The notes: generated from the sequence alone by a model not told the origin. A DNA stretch of 64,000 nt from JBFONV01 sp040779335 (GCA_040779335.1 JBFONV010000008.1:113675-177674), one strand, 5' to 3'; numbered from the stretch's first letter, positions 45,451 to 55,947 are shown. Numbers and translations: made by a program.

Positions 45451-47823
45451 GTGCAAGAATACGTACTTTGGTATGAACACTTAGGTATGGGTGATGTTGA
45501 TCGCGTAGGCGGTAAAAATGCATCACTTGGTGAAATGATTTCAAACCTCGCAAATGTTGGCGTGCAAGTGCCGGGTGGCTTTGCCACTACATCGTTTGCG
45601 TTTAACGAGTTTTTAGAGCAAAGCGGCTTAAATGACAAAATACATCAGTTACTCGATGAATTAGATGTTGATGATGTTAATGCGTTAGCAAAATGTGGTG
45701 AAAAAATCCGTCAATGGGTTATTGATACGCCATTTTTACCTGCCATGCAAAAAGATATAGAAAAAGCTTATGAAAAATTAGCCGGTGGTTTTGCTGATGA
45801 TGCTTCATTTGCTGTACGTTCTTCTGCCACAGCTGAAGATATGCCTGATGCGTCTTTTGCCGGTCAACAAGAAACTTTTCTGAATGTACGTGGTTTAGAC
45901 GCGGTGATGGTAGCGATAAAACACGTCTTTGCATCTCTTTTCAATGACCGTGCAATTTCTTATCGTGTTCACCAAGGCTACGATCATCGCGGTGTTGCTT
46001 TATCAGCTGGTATTCAGCGTATGGTGCGCAGTGATATAGCCTCATCTGGCGTTATGTTCTCTATTGATACTGAATCTGGCTTTGAAGATGTTGTTTTTGT
46101 TACTTCAAGTTTTGGTTTAGGTGAAATGGTTGTGCAAGGGGCGGTAAACCCTGACGAATTTTATGTTCATAAACCGACGCTTGCCAACGGAAACCCAGCA
46201 GTTGTGCGACGAAATATTGGCAGCAAAGCCATTAAAATGATTTACGCAGAGACTCAAGAGCACGGCAAACAAGTTGAAATAGTTGACGTTGATGAAAAAC
46301 AATCGAACACCTTTTCATTAACTGATGCCGAAGTGCAAGAGTTGGCGAAACAAGCGGTTATCATTGAAAAACACTATCAACGTCCAATGGATATTGAATG
46401 GGCGAAAGATGGTTTAGACGGCAAACTTTATATCGTACAGGCGCGACCAGAAACAGTTAAAAGCCGTGAAAGTGGCAATGTGATGGAACAATTTCATTTG
46501 CAGTCAACGGCGAATGTTATTTGTGAAGGACGTTCTATTGGCCACAAAATTGGCAGCGGTGAAGCCAAAGTTTTATCGTCGCTTGACGAAATGGATAAAA
46601 TTTTACCTGGTGATGTCTTAGTCACCGATATGACAGATCCCGATTGGGAACCTATCATGAAGCGTGCTTCGGCCATCGTCACTAACCGTGGCGGCAGAAC
46701 CTGTCATGCAGCAATCATCGCGCGTGAAATGGGTATTCCTGCTGTTGTTGGTTGTGGTGATGCGACCAGCAAAATAGCGCATGGTGACGATGTTACTGTT
46801 TCTTGTGCAGAAGGGGATACCGGCTTTATTTATCAAGGTAAACTTGAATATACAGTGACAACCTCTGAAGTTGACGCTATGCCAGAACTACCGTTAAAAA
46901 TTATGATGAACGTGGGGAATCCAGATAGAGCGTTTGCGTTTGCTAAACTTCCTCATTCAGGTATTGGTCTGGCTCGTCTTGAATTTATTATTAATAAAAT
47001 GATCGGCATTCATCCTAAAGCGCTACTTAACTTTGATGAGCAGTCAGCCGATTTACAGGATGAAATTAGCGACATTATTGCTGGCTATGAAAGCCCCGTT
47101 GACTTTTATATTACTAAATTAACTGAAGGTATTTCTACATTAGCGGCTGCGTATTCTCCAGAAAAAGTTATCGTTCGTATGTCTGATTTCAAATCAAACG
47201 AATATGCTAATTTAGTTGGTGGTGAAGAGTTTGAGCCTGAAGAAGAAAACCCAATGATAGGTTATCGCGGAGCTTCTCGTTATATAGCCAAAGATTTTCG
47301 TGAGTGTTTTGCGCTGGAATGTGAAGCAATTAAGCGTGTTCGCAACGACATGGGCTTAACCAATGTCGAAGTAATGATCCCATTTGTACGCACGGTTGAT
47401 GAAGCTGCGTCGGTTATTGATATTCTTGCTGAAAATGGATTAAAACGTGGCGAAAATGGTTTAAGAGTGATCATGATGTGTGAATTACCATCAAATGCTT
47501 TATTAGCCGATCAGTTTTTAGACTATTTTGACGGCTTCTCTATTGGCTCAAATGATTTAACGCAATTAACCTTAGGCTTAGACCGTGACTCTGGTTTAGT
47601 CGCGCATTTGTTTGATGAACGTAATCCAGCGATAAAGATGCTGTTATCAATGGCAATCAAAGCCTGTAAAGCGCGTGGCAAATATGTTGGTATTTGTGGT
47701 CAAGGACCTTCTGATCATGCTGACTTTGCTGCCTGGCTGGTTGAAGAGGGCATTGATAGTGTCTCGCTAAATCCAGATACGGTATTACCGACGTGGTTAT
47801 ACTTAGCCGAGCAGCACAAATAA
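45451..47823 (+). CDS. ppsA: phosphoenolpyruvate synthase
   Basis: Converts pyruvate plus ATP to PEP, AMP and phosphate. 790 residues (E. coli 792). N-terminal ATP-binding domain from LGMGDVDRVGGKNASLGEM, phospho-His domain with GGRTCHAAIIARE (His of TCHAA), C-terminal PEP domain with GFSIGSNDLTQLTLGLDRDS and ICGQGPSDH. I chose GTG at 45451, with GGAG 8 bp upstream; an open frame extends upstream but adds residues with no counterpart in the family and overlaps the ppsR promoter region. Confidence 0.96.
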   Translation: MQEYVLWYEHLGMGDVDRVGGKNASLGEMISNLANVGVQVPGGFATTSFAFNEFLEQSGLNDKIHQLLDELDVDDVNALAKCGEKIRQWVIDTPFLPAMQKDIEKAYEKLAGGFADDASFAVRSSATAEDMPDASFAGQQETFLNVRGLDAVMVAIKHVFASLFNDRAISYRVHQGYDHRGVALSAGIQRMVRSDIASSGVMFSIDTESGFEDVVFVTSSFGLGEMVVQGAVNPDEFYVHKPTLANGNPAVVRRNIGSKAIKMIYAETQEHGKQVEIVDVDEKQSNTFSLTDAEVQELAKQAVIIEKHYQRPMDIEWAKDGLDGKLYIVQARPETVKSRESGNVMEQFHLQSTANVICEGRSIGHKIGSGEAKVLSSLDEMDKILPGDVLVTDMTDPDWEPIMKRASAIVTNRGGRTCHAAIIAREMGIPAVVGCGDATSKIAHGDDVTVSCAEGDTGFIYQGKLEYTVTTSEVDAMPELPLKIMMNVGNPDRAFAFAKLPHSGIGLARLEFIINKMIGIHPKALLNFDEQSADLQDEISDIIAGYESPVDFYITKLTEGISTLAAAYSPEKVIVRMSDFKSNEYANLVGGEEFEPEEENPMIGYRGASRYIAKDFRECFALECEAIKRVRNDMGLTNVEVMIPFVRTVDEAASVIDILAENGLKRGENGLRVIMMCELPSNALLADQFLDYFDGFSIGSNDLTQLTLGLDRDSGLVAHLFDERNPAIKMLLSMAIKACKARGKYVGICGQGPSDHADFAAWLVEEGIDSVSLNPDTVLPTWLYLAEQHK

Positions 47824-47891
47824 ATATTCAATCTTTTTGAATATAATTACATTACTGATTTTATTTGAGTTTTTCTCTTATAATTAAGTCG

Positions 47892-47936
47892 AAAGCCTAA
47901 GAACTAAATCGTTTAAAAAGTTCTTAGGCTTTTTTA
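47892..47936 (+). terminator. rho-independent terminator of ppsA
   Basis: A 14-bp stem AAAGCCTAAGAACT / AGTTCTTAGGCTTT around a 13-nt loop, then a T run. Confidence 0.88.
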
Positions 47937-48021
47937 TTACTTTTTAAATGAGATGCACAATTTTAAAAAAGCGCATGATATACTTGCCTACACTACTCGT
48001 TGTTTACAGACCTTTACACCT

Positions 48022-51000
48022 ATGCTGCCCCGGTTAGACCATTTAGAACTTGTATCTCCCTTGTATCAACAATTTGCCCAGCAACTGAGCGCTCTGCACT
48101 TTACCGGCGATATTAATTGTCAATATAGCGCACGTTTAGCCGTGGCCACTGATAACAGCGTTTATCAACAATTACCGCAATTAGTGCTGCACCCACGCGT
48201 TAAACAAGATATTCAATTGCTATCTAGATTAGCAAGCAAAGATGAATTTCAAGCGATAAAGTTTAGCGCCAGAGGCGGTGGTACTGGAACTAACGGACAA
48301 AGTTTAACGCCTGGTATTGTGGTTGATTTATCTAAATACATGAATCGTATTTTAGAAATTAACGTGGAAGAACAATGGGTGCGAGTAGAGGCCGGTGTTG
48401 TAAAAGATCAACTCAATGATTATTTAAGGCCTTACGGGTTTTTCTTTTCTCCTGATTTATCTACCAGTAACAGGGCAACAATTGGCGGTATGATCAACAC
48501 TGACGCCTCAGGACAAGGTTCGCTGGTTTACGGTAAAACCTCAGATCATGTTCTGGCACTTGAGTCTATTTTGGCAAACGGCGAGCTACTAAGTACCTCA
48601 CCAATGAGTATTGAAGCAGCTGAAGCGTTATCAATACAAGAGTCGGCAATAGGGCATATTGTTAAACAAGTGCTTAGCAGTTGTCGTGACAATAGGGCAT
48701 TAATACTCGAAAAATTTCCTCGCCTGAATCGATTTTTAACGGGTTACGATTTAGAACATGTCTTTAACGATGACTTAACTCAGTTTGATTTAAGTCGCTT
48801 GATCACTGGCTCTGAAGGTTCGTTGGCGTTTGTTTGTGAGGCTAAGTTAAATTTAACCGTTATTCCTACAGCCAAAACCTTAGTGAATATCAAATATGAT
48901 AGCTTTGATTCGGCACTTCGACATTCACCTGTTTTAGTTAACGCCAATGCGACATCGGTGGAAACCATAGACAATAAGGTACTTAACCTAGCTCGTCAGG
49001 ATATTGTTTGGCACTCAGTCAGTGATTTGATCACCGATGTGCCAAATAAAAATATGGACGGCATCAATATCGTTGAATACACAGGGGAGTCGCTTGAACG
49101 TGTAAACCAACAAATTGAGCAGCTTACCAAACAGCTAGATCTTGATATTGAAAATAATACTGGCGTTATCGGTTATCAAGTAACAAACGACCCAGCAAGT
49201 ATCGGTAAGCTTTATGCTATGCGCAAAAAAGCGGTAGGTTTATTAGGAAATACCCAAGGCAGCCAAAAACCGTTAGCCTTCGCAGAAGATACTGCGGTTC
49301 CACCAGAGAATTTAGCCGATTTTATTGTTGAGTTTAGGCAGTTACTTGACGATAAGGGCTTACATTATGGCATGTTTGGTCATGTAGATGCCGGCGTACT
49401 GCACGTTAGACCTGCGTTAGATATGTGCGATCCAGAGCAAGAAAAAACGCTACGAGTACTATCCGATCAAGTTGTTGCATTAACGGCAAAATATGGCGGT
49501 TTAATGTGGGGTGAGCATGGTAAAGGTTACCGTAGTGAATATGGTCCTGAATTTTTTGGCGAGCAGTTATTTACTGAACTTCGAAAAATTAAAGCGGTGT
49601 TTGATCCGTTCAATAAAATGAATCCGGGTAAAATTTGTACGCCAATAGATTCGAGTGAAAATCTTGTGTCTGTTGATGATCAAAAACGAGGCTATTTTGA
49701 TAGACAAATTCCTATTGCGGTCAAAGAATCGTTTAGCTCAGCGTTAGAGTGTAATGGCAACGGCTTATGTTTTAATTATGACGTTGACAGTCCAATGTGT
49801 CCTTCAAGTAAGGTTACGCGTGACCGGAGACATTCTCCTAAAGGTAGAGCTGGCTTGATGCGTGAGTGGTTACGCTTGTTAGAAAATAAAGGCGTGGACA
49901 TTTTAGCATTAGAAGAAAATATATCGGGTTGGTCGGTTAAACGCCTCATTGATAAAGTTAAAAACCGCTTCATTACAGCCAATCAAGCAGACTTTTCACA
50001 CGAAGTTATGGAAGCAATGTCGGGCTGTTTAGCGTGTAAAGCATGTGCGAGTCAATGCCCGATTAAAGTTGATGTGCCTGATTTTAGAGCCCGATTTGTT
50101 AACTTGTATCACAGCCGCTATTTTAGACCAATAAAAGATCATTTAGTGGCGAATGTTGAAACACTTGCGCCGCTATTGGCGAAAGCCCCCAAACTAGTGA
50201 ACAAAGTTTTAGATTCAAAACTATATGACAAAATTTCAACAAGGACGATTGGTTATGTCAATACGCCATTATTATCGGTGCCGACGTTAAAAGACAGAGT
50301 CACTCAAGCGCAATTTGAACATTTTGACTTAGATAAGTTAAGTAGCAAGACTGCGGAGCAACGTGAAGAATACGTACTTGTTATTCAAGATCCGTTTACG
50401 TCTTTTTATGATGCTAAAACGGTTGAAGCCATGATGAAACTCATACAAAAGCTTGGCTTTAAACCGCTTTTAGTGCCATTTAAACCGAATGGCAAGGCGC
50501 AACATGTTAAAGGGTTTTTATCTCGATTTGCAAAAACGGCTCAGTCGAGTGCCGACTTTTTAAATCGTTTACATCAACTTGCTATTCCTATGTTAGGAAT
50601 GGACGCCTCTTTGGTGCTTTGCTATCGGGATGAATATAAGCAAGTGTTGGCTGAAAAACGTGGTGATTTTCAGGTTATGCTCGCCCATGAATGGTTAAAA
50701 ACCGTGCTTAACAACACTCCAGCGGTATCCAAAGCCGCGACGGTAAACTATAAGCTTTTTGCTCACTGTACTGAAAAAACGGCGCTCGCCAATAGTGAGA
50801 ATGATTGGCAAACTATTTTTAGCCATTTTGGTTTGACACTTGACAAAATTTCTGTGGGTTGTTGCGGTATGGCAGGGACGTATGGACATGAAAAATCTAA
50901 TTTAGATAACTCAAAGACCTTATTTGAATTGAGTTGGCAGCCTAAGCTCGCTGATCTCAATGATAGCCAGATACTAGCGACAGGTTTTTCTTGTCGTAGT

Positions 51001-51069
51001 CAGGTCAAACGTTTAGGAAATATGGTCCCACGTCATCCTGTAGAAGCATTACTGGATAATATTGAGTAA
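48022..51069 (+). CDS. ydiJ: FAD-linked oxidase with 4Fe-4S domain, YdiJ family
   Basis: 1015 residues from ATG 48022 (E. coli YdiJ 1018). FAD-binding PCMH domain (SARGGGTGTNGQSL; GGMINTDASGQGSL), FAD-oxidase C-terminal domain (MFGHVDAGVLHVRPA), then Fe-S region with CLACKACASQCPIKVDVP and other Cys, and a CCG-type C-terminal part (VGCCGMAGTYGHE). E. coli YdiJ has been linked to D-2-hydroxyglutarate oxidation; whether this holds here is inference. An in-frame ATG at 47953 lies 15 bp behind the ppsA terminator and has no ribosome site, so I prefer the later start, although that too lacks a good one. Confidence 0.9.
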   Translation: MLPRLDHLELVSPLYQQFAQQLSALHFTGDINCQYSARLAVATDNSVYQQLPQLVLHPRVKQDIQLLSRLASKDEFQAIKFSARGGGTGTNGQSLTPGIVVDLSKYMNRILEINVEEQWVRVEAGVVKDQLNDYLRPYGFFFSPDLSTSNRATIGGMINTDASGQGSLVYGKTSDHVLALESILANGELLSTSPMSIEAAEALSIQESAIGHIVKQVLSSCRDNRALILEKFPRLNRFLTGYDLEHVFNDDLTQFDLSRLITGSEGSLAFVCEAKLNLTVIPTAKTLVNIKYDSFDSALRHSPVLVNANATSVETIDNKVLNLARQDIVWHSVSDLITDVPNKNMDGINIVEYTGESLERVNQQIEQLTKQLDLDIENNTGVIGYQVTNDPASIGKLYAMRKKAVGLLGNTQGSQKPLAFAEDTAVPPENLADFIVEFRQLLDDKGLHYGMFGHVDAGVLHVRPALDMCDPEQEKTLRVLSDQVVALTAKYGGLMWGEHGKGYRSEYGPEFFGEQLFTELRKIKAVFDPFNKMNPGKICTPIDSSENLVSVDDQKRGYFDRQIPIAVKESFSSALECNGNGLCFNYDVDSPMCPSSKVTRDRRHSPKGRAGLMREWLRLLENKGVDILALEENISGWSVKRLIDKVKNRFITANQADFSHEVMEAMSGCLACKACASQCPIKVDVPDFRARFVNLYHSRYFRPIKDHLVANVETLAPLLAKAPKLVNKVLDSKLYDKISTRTIGYVNTPLLSVPTLKDRVTQAQFEHFDLDKLSSKTAEQREEYVLVIQDPFTSFYDAKTVEAMMKLIQKLGFKPLLVPFKPNGKAQHVKGFLSRFAKTAQSSADFLNRLHQLAIPMLGMDASLVLCYRDEYKQVLAEKRGDFQVMLAHEWLKTVLNNTPAVSKAATVNYKLFAHCTEKTALANSENDWQTIFSHFGLTLDKISVGCCGMAGTYGHEKSNLDNSKTLFELSWQPKLADLNDSQILATGFSCRSQVKRLGNMVPRHPVEALLDNIE

Positions 51070-51101
51070 ACCTTATTTAGAACGGGTCAGATTAACACCA
51101 C

Positions 51102-51129
51102 AAAAAAGCCAGCTAATGCTGGCTTTTTT
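51102..51129. terminator. bidirectional terminator
   Basis: A 12-bp stem AAAAAAGCCAGC / GCTGGCTTTTTT with loop TAAT between convergent genes. Confidence 0.9.
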
Positions 51130-51158
51130 AATGGATAAAATCACCTGCTAGTGGCTGG

Positions 51159-52193
51159 TTATTTTCCGCCTTTAGCAATAATATCTCTTGCCATTTCGTC
51201 AGCGATTACGCCAGTTGGTCTATTTTGCGCATCAGCTTTTGCGAAAACATCGAGTAAGGTATCGTAAATTTCTTCCACTTTCTTCAGCGACTTTTCTTTA
51301 CAATAGTCTTCTTCAAATGACACGTTGATGATACCACCAGCATTAATTACATAATCTGGTGCATATAAAATACCGCGGTCGACTAACGCTTGACCATGAC
51401 GAGCTTCAGCTAATTGGTTATTGGCACAACCAGCAACAATTTTAACTTTTAGACGATCGATTGTACTGTCGTTAATTGTTGCACCTAGTGCGCATGGTGC
51501 GTAAATATCAGCATCTTGATCGTAAATATCGTTTAAGCCAACGATAGTAGCACCAAACTCTGTCGCGACTTTATCTAATGCTTCTTGGTTAAGATCTGTA
51601 ACGATTAATTGCGCGCCAGCTTTATGTAAATGCTCACAAAGATAATAACCAACACTGCCTAATCCTTGAATCGCAACTTTTAAGCCAGTTAAATCATCGG
51701 TGTTTAGCTTGTGCTTGACCGAGGCTTTTATACCTAAAAATGTCCCTAATGCTGTGAAGGGCGCAGGGTTACCGCTTTTTCCTTCTGTGCCAGTTACATA
51801 AGGCGTCACGGTATTGGCTATGGCAATATCAGCAGTAGTGATGTTTACGTCTTCTGCGCTTAAATATCTACCACCTAGGCCATTCAATGCATTACCAAAG
51901 GCTTTAAATAATGCCTCAGACTTCATGGTTTTCGCATCACCAATAATAACAGATTTACCACCACCCATTTTTAATCCGGCCATAGCATTTTTATAAGTCA
52001 TGCCTTTGGATAATCTCAATACGTCAACTATCGCGTCTTCATCAGTGGCGTAATTCCACATACGACACCCGCCAACCGCTGGACCTAGTTTTGTACTATG
52101 AACGGCAATAATGGCTTTTAGGCCAGTTTCTTTATCACTACAAAAAACCACTTGTTCATGGTCATCAAAATCTACTAAATCAAAAAATGCCAC
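51159..52193 (-). CDS. leucine (branched-chain amino acid) dehydrogenase
   Basis: 344 residues of the Glu/Leu/Phe/Val dehydrogenase family. It deaminates branched-chain amino acids to 2-oxo acids with NAD. Substrate-binding domain with LGPAVGGCRMW and the catalytic Lys region GLKMGGGKSVI; Rossmann domain with IQGLGSVGYYLCEHL; C-terminal NAGGIINVSFE. It ends convergently with ydiJ. No other leucine-degradation genes are adjacent. Confidence 0.93.
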   Translation of the reverse strand: MAFFDLVDFDDHEQVVFCSDKETGLKAIIAVHSTKLGPAVGGCRMWNYATDEDAIVDVLRLSKGMTYKNAMAGLKMGGGKSVIIGDAKTMKSEALFKAFGNALNGLGGRYLSAEDVNITTADIAIANTVTPYVTGTEGKSGNPAPFTALGTFLGIKASVKHKLNTDDLTGLKVAIQGLGSVGYYLCEHLHKAGAQLIVTDLNQEALDKVATEFGATIVGLNDIYDQDADIYAPCALGATINDSTIDRLKVKIVAGCANNQLAEARHGQALVDRGILYAPDYVINAGGIINVSFEEDYCKEKSLKKVEEIYDTLLDVFAKADAQNRPTGVIADEMARDIIAKGGK

Positions 52194-52426
52194 TTTATTT
52201 CTCCGCGAATTGTGAGGTCAGTACACTTGCTGTATTATCTGAATTATAGTTGTATTATTTCGGGGCGCACCTTAGCATTTCACTTATATCTGCGCTACTA
52301 AACTGATAAAATAACTCAGTGATTAAGTTGTATTAAGTGTTAAGTTATAAGTACATTTTCAAAAAGTATTTCACTAGCTTATTATTACTTCGTTTTAAAC
52401 GTCATCAATAAATAAAGAAAGATAAA

Positions 52427-52834
52427 ATGACAGAACAAAAGCAAATGACAAATCAAGAACAGCAACAGTGGGTACGAGATCAGTACCAAGTGGCAACAAA
52501 ATATCTTGCGAGTAAAGGCTTAGTGACAGACTCAGTAGCGGTAGAAGATAGCCGTTACTTGATCCCTTTGGTATCAGTATGGAAATTAAAGTTACTAGAT
52601 AATACCAAGCTATGGGTTATTTGTGGTGACCTACCAACAGATCATAGTGCTATCGATGCAGCGCCAACTGCACGAGATGCATTAAGACATTTTTCTCTTA
52701 AGTGGCAATTACAAGCAGAAAACCTTCGTCAAGCGGGCGGACCCGAGCAAGAAGACTTTGCAAAAATACTGGTTAGTCGCGCAGAAGGGCTTTATAAAAT
52801 TCATGAAAATGAATCGCTTTGGGTTGAATCGTAA
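52427..52834 (+). CDS. DUF4826 protein
   Basis: 135 residues, soluble. The pattern WVRDQYQVATKYLASKGLV, then PLVSVWKLK, KLWVICGDLPTDH and ARDALRHFSLKWQLQAENL matches what I recall of DUF4826, a family seen mainly in marine gammaproteobacteria. Function unknown. It converges on the GNAT gene. Confidence 0.72.
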   Translation: MTEQKQMTNQEQQQWVRDQYQVATKYLASKGLVTDSVAVEDSRYLIPLVSVWKLKLLDNTKLWVICGDLPTDHSAIDAAPTARDALRHFSLKWQLQAENLRQAGGPEQEDFAKILVSRAEGLYKIHENESLWVES

Positions 52835-52854
52835 AAATATTGACTGAGAATTAA

Positions 52855-53316
52855 TTAGTGGCTTAGGTATAATTTAGCCATTTCAACTTGATCAATTTGG
52901 CATGCCATACGTTGTCTTGGCATGCCAGCTTCCATAAATACCGCGCCAACAGTATAGAAATTGTGTTTTCGAAAATAACCAACAGCATCAAGCGGGCTAT
53001 AAATAAATACTTCACTGAGCTCTAATTCTTTGGCGACTTTAAACAAGCCCTGCAAGACAACTTTGTCGACATTTTGCGAACGGTAGCTCATTAACACCGC
53101 TATTCTGCTTATTTCGCCTGATGGTAATATTCGTCCTGTCGCGATGGGCTCTTGAGTCACATCGTCGCAAACTAACATGTGATATGCGGTTCTGTCATTG
53201 CGATCAAACTCTATTTTTCTGGGAATTCTCCATTCACAAATAAAGACCTTTTCGCGGACATTTCGCAAAAGCGGCGCCGCTTGCTCCCACTGAACTCTAC
53301 TAACGCTAAATGACAT
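52855..53316 (-). CDS. GNAT-family N-acetyltransferase
   Basis: 153 residues. It shows the GNAT core: VFICEWRIPRKIEFDRND, HMLVCDD, PIATGRILPSGEISRIAVLMSYRSQNVDKVVLQGL (acetyl-CoA loop in R-x-x-N-V form) and VGYFRKHNFYTVG near the end. The substrate is unknown. It begins 6 bp after the roxA stop and is co-transcribed with it. Confidence 0.85.
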   Translation of the reverse strand: MSFSVSRVQWEQAAPLLRNVREKVFICEWRIPRKIEFDRNDRTAYHMLVCDDVTQEPIATGRILPSGEISRIAVLMSYRSQNVDKVVLQGLFKVAKELELSEVFIYSPLDAVGYFRKHNFYTVGAVFMEAGMPRQRMACQIDQVEMAKLYLSH

Positions 53317-53322
53317 GAGATC

Positions 53323-54477
53323 CTATTCGATATACCAATAACCCTTATTTAAAACACTAGTTAACAATTGTGCGTTTTTCAAACAAATAATGAAACTTTT
53401 TACTTGTTCTGCGGTCAAAAGTTGTCGGCTTGCCAACTTATCACCTAATTTTTGGGTTTCAGCGCACAGTTCAAAGCCTTCACCATTAATGTATAGCGTC
53501 GGTGGGGACTGCTCTATCACCAGAGATTTAATGCCACACACTGGCACAAGCATAATCTCATCGTCAGCAAAAATATCGTCAAGCTGGGTGATAGCAATCG
53601 GCGTCATCGGTACTAAAATCTCTAAAGTGTGATGATTTTGAGTTAGAAATTTACTGACGAAATCATTAAATAATGCCGGTTCATTAACCTGGGTTAACAT
53701 AAAAGCTTTAATTTTTTCGATATCATCTTGTGCGAGTAATTCGGGGCGAGTGGTAAACTGCCTATCGCTATCAGGTAATCGTTGTTCGCCAAGGTTTTCG
53801 TCGAGCAACTTATCGGCAAAGGCAGACCATAAGTCTTGAGTATTTGGCGCCTGAAAACCAATGGAATAGTTCAACGAGTTTTCAATGGCAACGCCATTAT
53901 GGGGATGATTTGGTGGGATATACAAGATATCACCAGCCTCGGTTATTTCATCGATAATGGGGTCGAATGACGACACTTGTTTTAAATCGGGGTGCGGTAA
54001 CAATGCTTGTAGGCTATTGTTGGGTGCGCCAACTTGCCAGCGCCTTTTGCCTTCACCTTGAATAATAAAAACATCATACTGGTCAAGGTGTGGACCAACA
54101 CCACCATTAGGGGTTGAAAAACTCACCATCACATCGTCAATACGCCAATTGGGAATAAATTCAAAGGGAGTAAGCAGTGCATTGGTGCTTCTTGACCAGT
54201 TGTTTACCGCTTGTACTAGTAATGTCCAGTTATCCTCGCCAAATTGATCGAAGGCATCAAAGGGACCGGTTTGAACATCCCAGTTAGTATGGTTTTGATG
54301 AGCAATAATACGAGATTCTATTTCCTCTTCCATCGCTAAACCAGCTAATTCATCCGCGCTAATGGGATCAACAAATTGCGTAAACCCGTTTTTTATCAGC
54401 AGCGGTTTTTTTTGCCAATAATCGCGCAAAAAAGTTTCTACCGTTAACTCACCCCAGTTTAATTGATGCACACTCAT
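53323..54477 (-). CDS. roxA: ribosomal protein L16 arginine hydroxylase
   Basis: 384 residues, JmjC/cupin-type 2-oxoglutarate oxygenase of the YcfD/RoxA family that hydroxylates an Arg of L16. Iron site: GPHLDQYDVFIIQGEGKRRWQV (H-x-D) and the distal His in PPNHPHNGVA. N-terminal FLRDYWQKKPLLIKN is typical. The C-terminal winged-helix part (about 260-384) is present. It is downstream of purB on the same strand but separated by a terminator. Confidence 0.92.
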   Translation of the reverse strand: MSVHQLNWGELTVETFLRDYWQKKPLLIKNGFTQFVDPISADELAGLAMEEEIESRIIAHQNHTNWDVQTGPFDAFDQFGEDNWTLLVQAVNNWSRSTNALLTPFEFIPNWRIDDVMVSFSTPNGGVGPHLDQYDVFIIQGEGKRRWQVGAPNNSLQALLPHPDLKQVSSFDPIIDEITEAGDILYIPPNHPHNGVAIENSLNYSIGFQAPNTQDLWSAFADKLLDENLGEQRLPDSDRQFTTRPELLAQDDIEKIKAFMLTQVNEPALFNDFVSKFLTQNHHTLEILVPMTPIAITQLDDIFADDEIMLVPVCGIKSLVIEQSPPTLYINGEGFELCAETQKLGDKLASRQLLTAEQVKSFIICLKNAQLLTSVLNKGYWYIE

Positions 54478-54513
54478 TTTGACGACCTTGTGTTAAATAT
54501 GTAAATTTTGGAC

Positions 54514-54540
54514 AAAAAAAAGAAGGCCGTAGCCTTCTTT
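54514..54540 (-). terminator. rho-independent terminator of purB
   Basis: On the minus strand a 9-bp stem AAAGAAGGC / GCCTTCTTT with loop TACG is followed by a T run, 14 bp behind the purB stop. Confidence 0.85.
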
Positions 54541-54553
54541 AATCAGCGGCTAA

Positions 54554-55924
54554 TTAGTCAAGGTCATTAATAAATGACACCGCTCGACCAATGTAACTGG
54601 CTGGTGTTAATGCGGTGAGTTCAGCTTTTGCTGATTCAGGCATATCTAATCCAGCAATAAATTCACGCATTGAGTCGCCGTCTACACGTTTGCCACGCGT
54701 TAACTCTTTTAATTTTTCGTAAGGCTTTTCGATACCATAACGACGCATCACCGTTTGAATAGGTTCAGCAAGCACTTCCCAGTTTTTATCAAGTTCATCA
54801 AGCAGTGCTTGTTCATTAACTTCTAATTTACTGATCCCTTTTAACGTTGCCCCATAAGCGATTAACGCATGGCCGAAACCAACGCCTAAATTACGTAATA
54901 CGGTAGAGTCAGTTAAATCGCGTTGCCAGCGAGAAATTGGCAATTTTTGTGCTAGATGAGAAAATAGTGCATTAGCGATGCCTAAGTTACCTTCAGAGTT
55001 TTCAAAATCAATCGGGTTAACTTTATGAGGCATAGTTGAAGAACCAATTTCACCCGCGATGGTTTTTTGTTTGAAGTGGCCTAGTGCGATATAGCCCCAA
55101 ACGTCACGGTCAAAGTCGATTAGAATTGTGTTAAAACGCGCTACCGCATCAAACAATTCTGCGATGTAGTCGTGTGGCTCTATTTGTGTAGTAAAGGCAT
55201 TCCAGGTTAAACCCAATGACGTAACAAATTCGTTAGAAAAACTGTGCCAGTTTACTTCAGGGTAAGCTGAGATATGTGCGTTATAGTTACCAACCGCGCC
55301 ATTGATTTTACCAAGCATTTCAACGTTGGCAACTTGGTCACGCTGACGTTTTAAACGCACGTACACGTTGGCCATTTCTTTACCCATAGTACTGGGTGAT
55401 GCAGGTTGACCATGAGTACGACACATCATCGGCATGTGCTGATATTCAACAGCCAATGCTTTTATAGCGGTTAAAATTTCATCCATAACCGGTAAAAGTA
55501 CATCATTGCGACAATCACTAAGCATTAAGCCATGAGATAAGTTGTTGATGTCTTCAGAAGTACAAGCGAAATGAATGAATTCGGTGATCTCATTTAATTC
55601 AGCATTATCGGCAATTTTTTCTTTTAGGAAATACTCAACGGCTTTTACGTCGTGATTAGTCGTTGCTTCAATCGTTTTGATGCGCAATGCATCTTGCTCT
55701 GAGAAGTTACTAACAATAGCGTTTAGTAAGTCATTAGCTTGCGTTGAAAACGCAGGGACTTCAGCAATACCTTGAGTATTAGCAAGTTTTTGCAACCAAC
55801 GCACTTCAACCGTAACACGATATTTGATTAAACCAAATTCGCTGAAAATAGGGCGTAATGATTTTACTTTGCTGCCGTAACGACCATCAACGGGTGATAT
55901 TGCACTTAATGCTGAAAGTTCCAT
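54554..55924 (-). CDS. purB: adenylosuccinate lyase
   Basis: 456 residues. It cleaves SAICAR to AICAR and adenylosuccinate to AMP, both with release of fumarate. Signature loop GSSTMPHKVNPIDFENSEGN, RTHGQPASPSTMGKE with the catalytic His, and EATTNHDVKAVEYFLK are present. It belongs to the E. coli-like series mnmA-hflD-purB, with 23 bp between hflD and purB. Confidence 0.97.
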   Translation of the reverse strand: MELSALSAISPVDGRYGSKVKSLRPIFSEFGLIKYRVTVEVRWLQKLANTQGIAEVPAFSTQANDLLNAIVSNFSEQDALRIKTIEATTNHDVKAVEYFLKEKIADNAELNEITEFIHFACTSEDINNLSHGLMLSDCRNDVLLPVMDEILTAIKALAVEYQHMPMMCRTHGQPASPSTMGKEMANVYVRLKRQRDQVANVEMLGKINGAVGNYNAHISAYPEVNWHSFSNEFVTSLGLTWNAFTTQIEPHDYIAELFDAVARFNTILIDFDRDVWGYIALGHFKQKTIAGEIGSSTMPHKVNPIDFENSEGNLGIANALFSHLAQKLPISRWQRDLTDSTVLRNLGVGFGHALIAYGATLKGISKLEVNEQALLDELDKNWEVLAEPIQTVMRRYGIEKPYEKLKELTRGKRVDGDSMREFIAGLDMPESAKAELTALTPASYIGRAVSFINDLD

Positions 55925-55947
55925 ATTGAGTTCCTAAGTTAAAAAAT

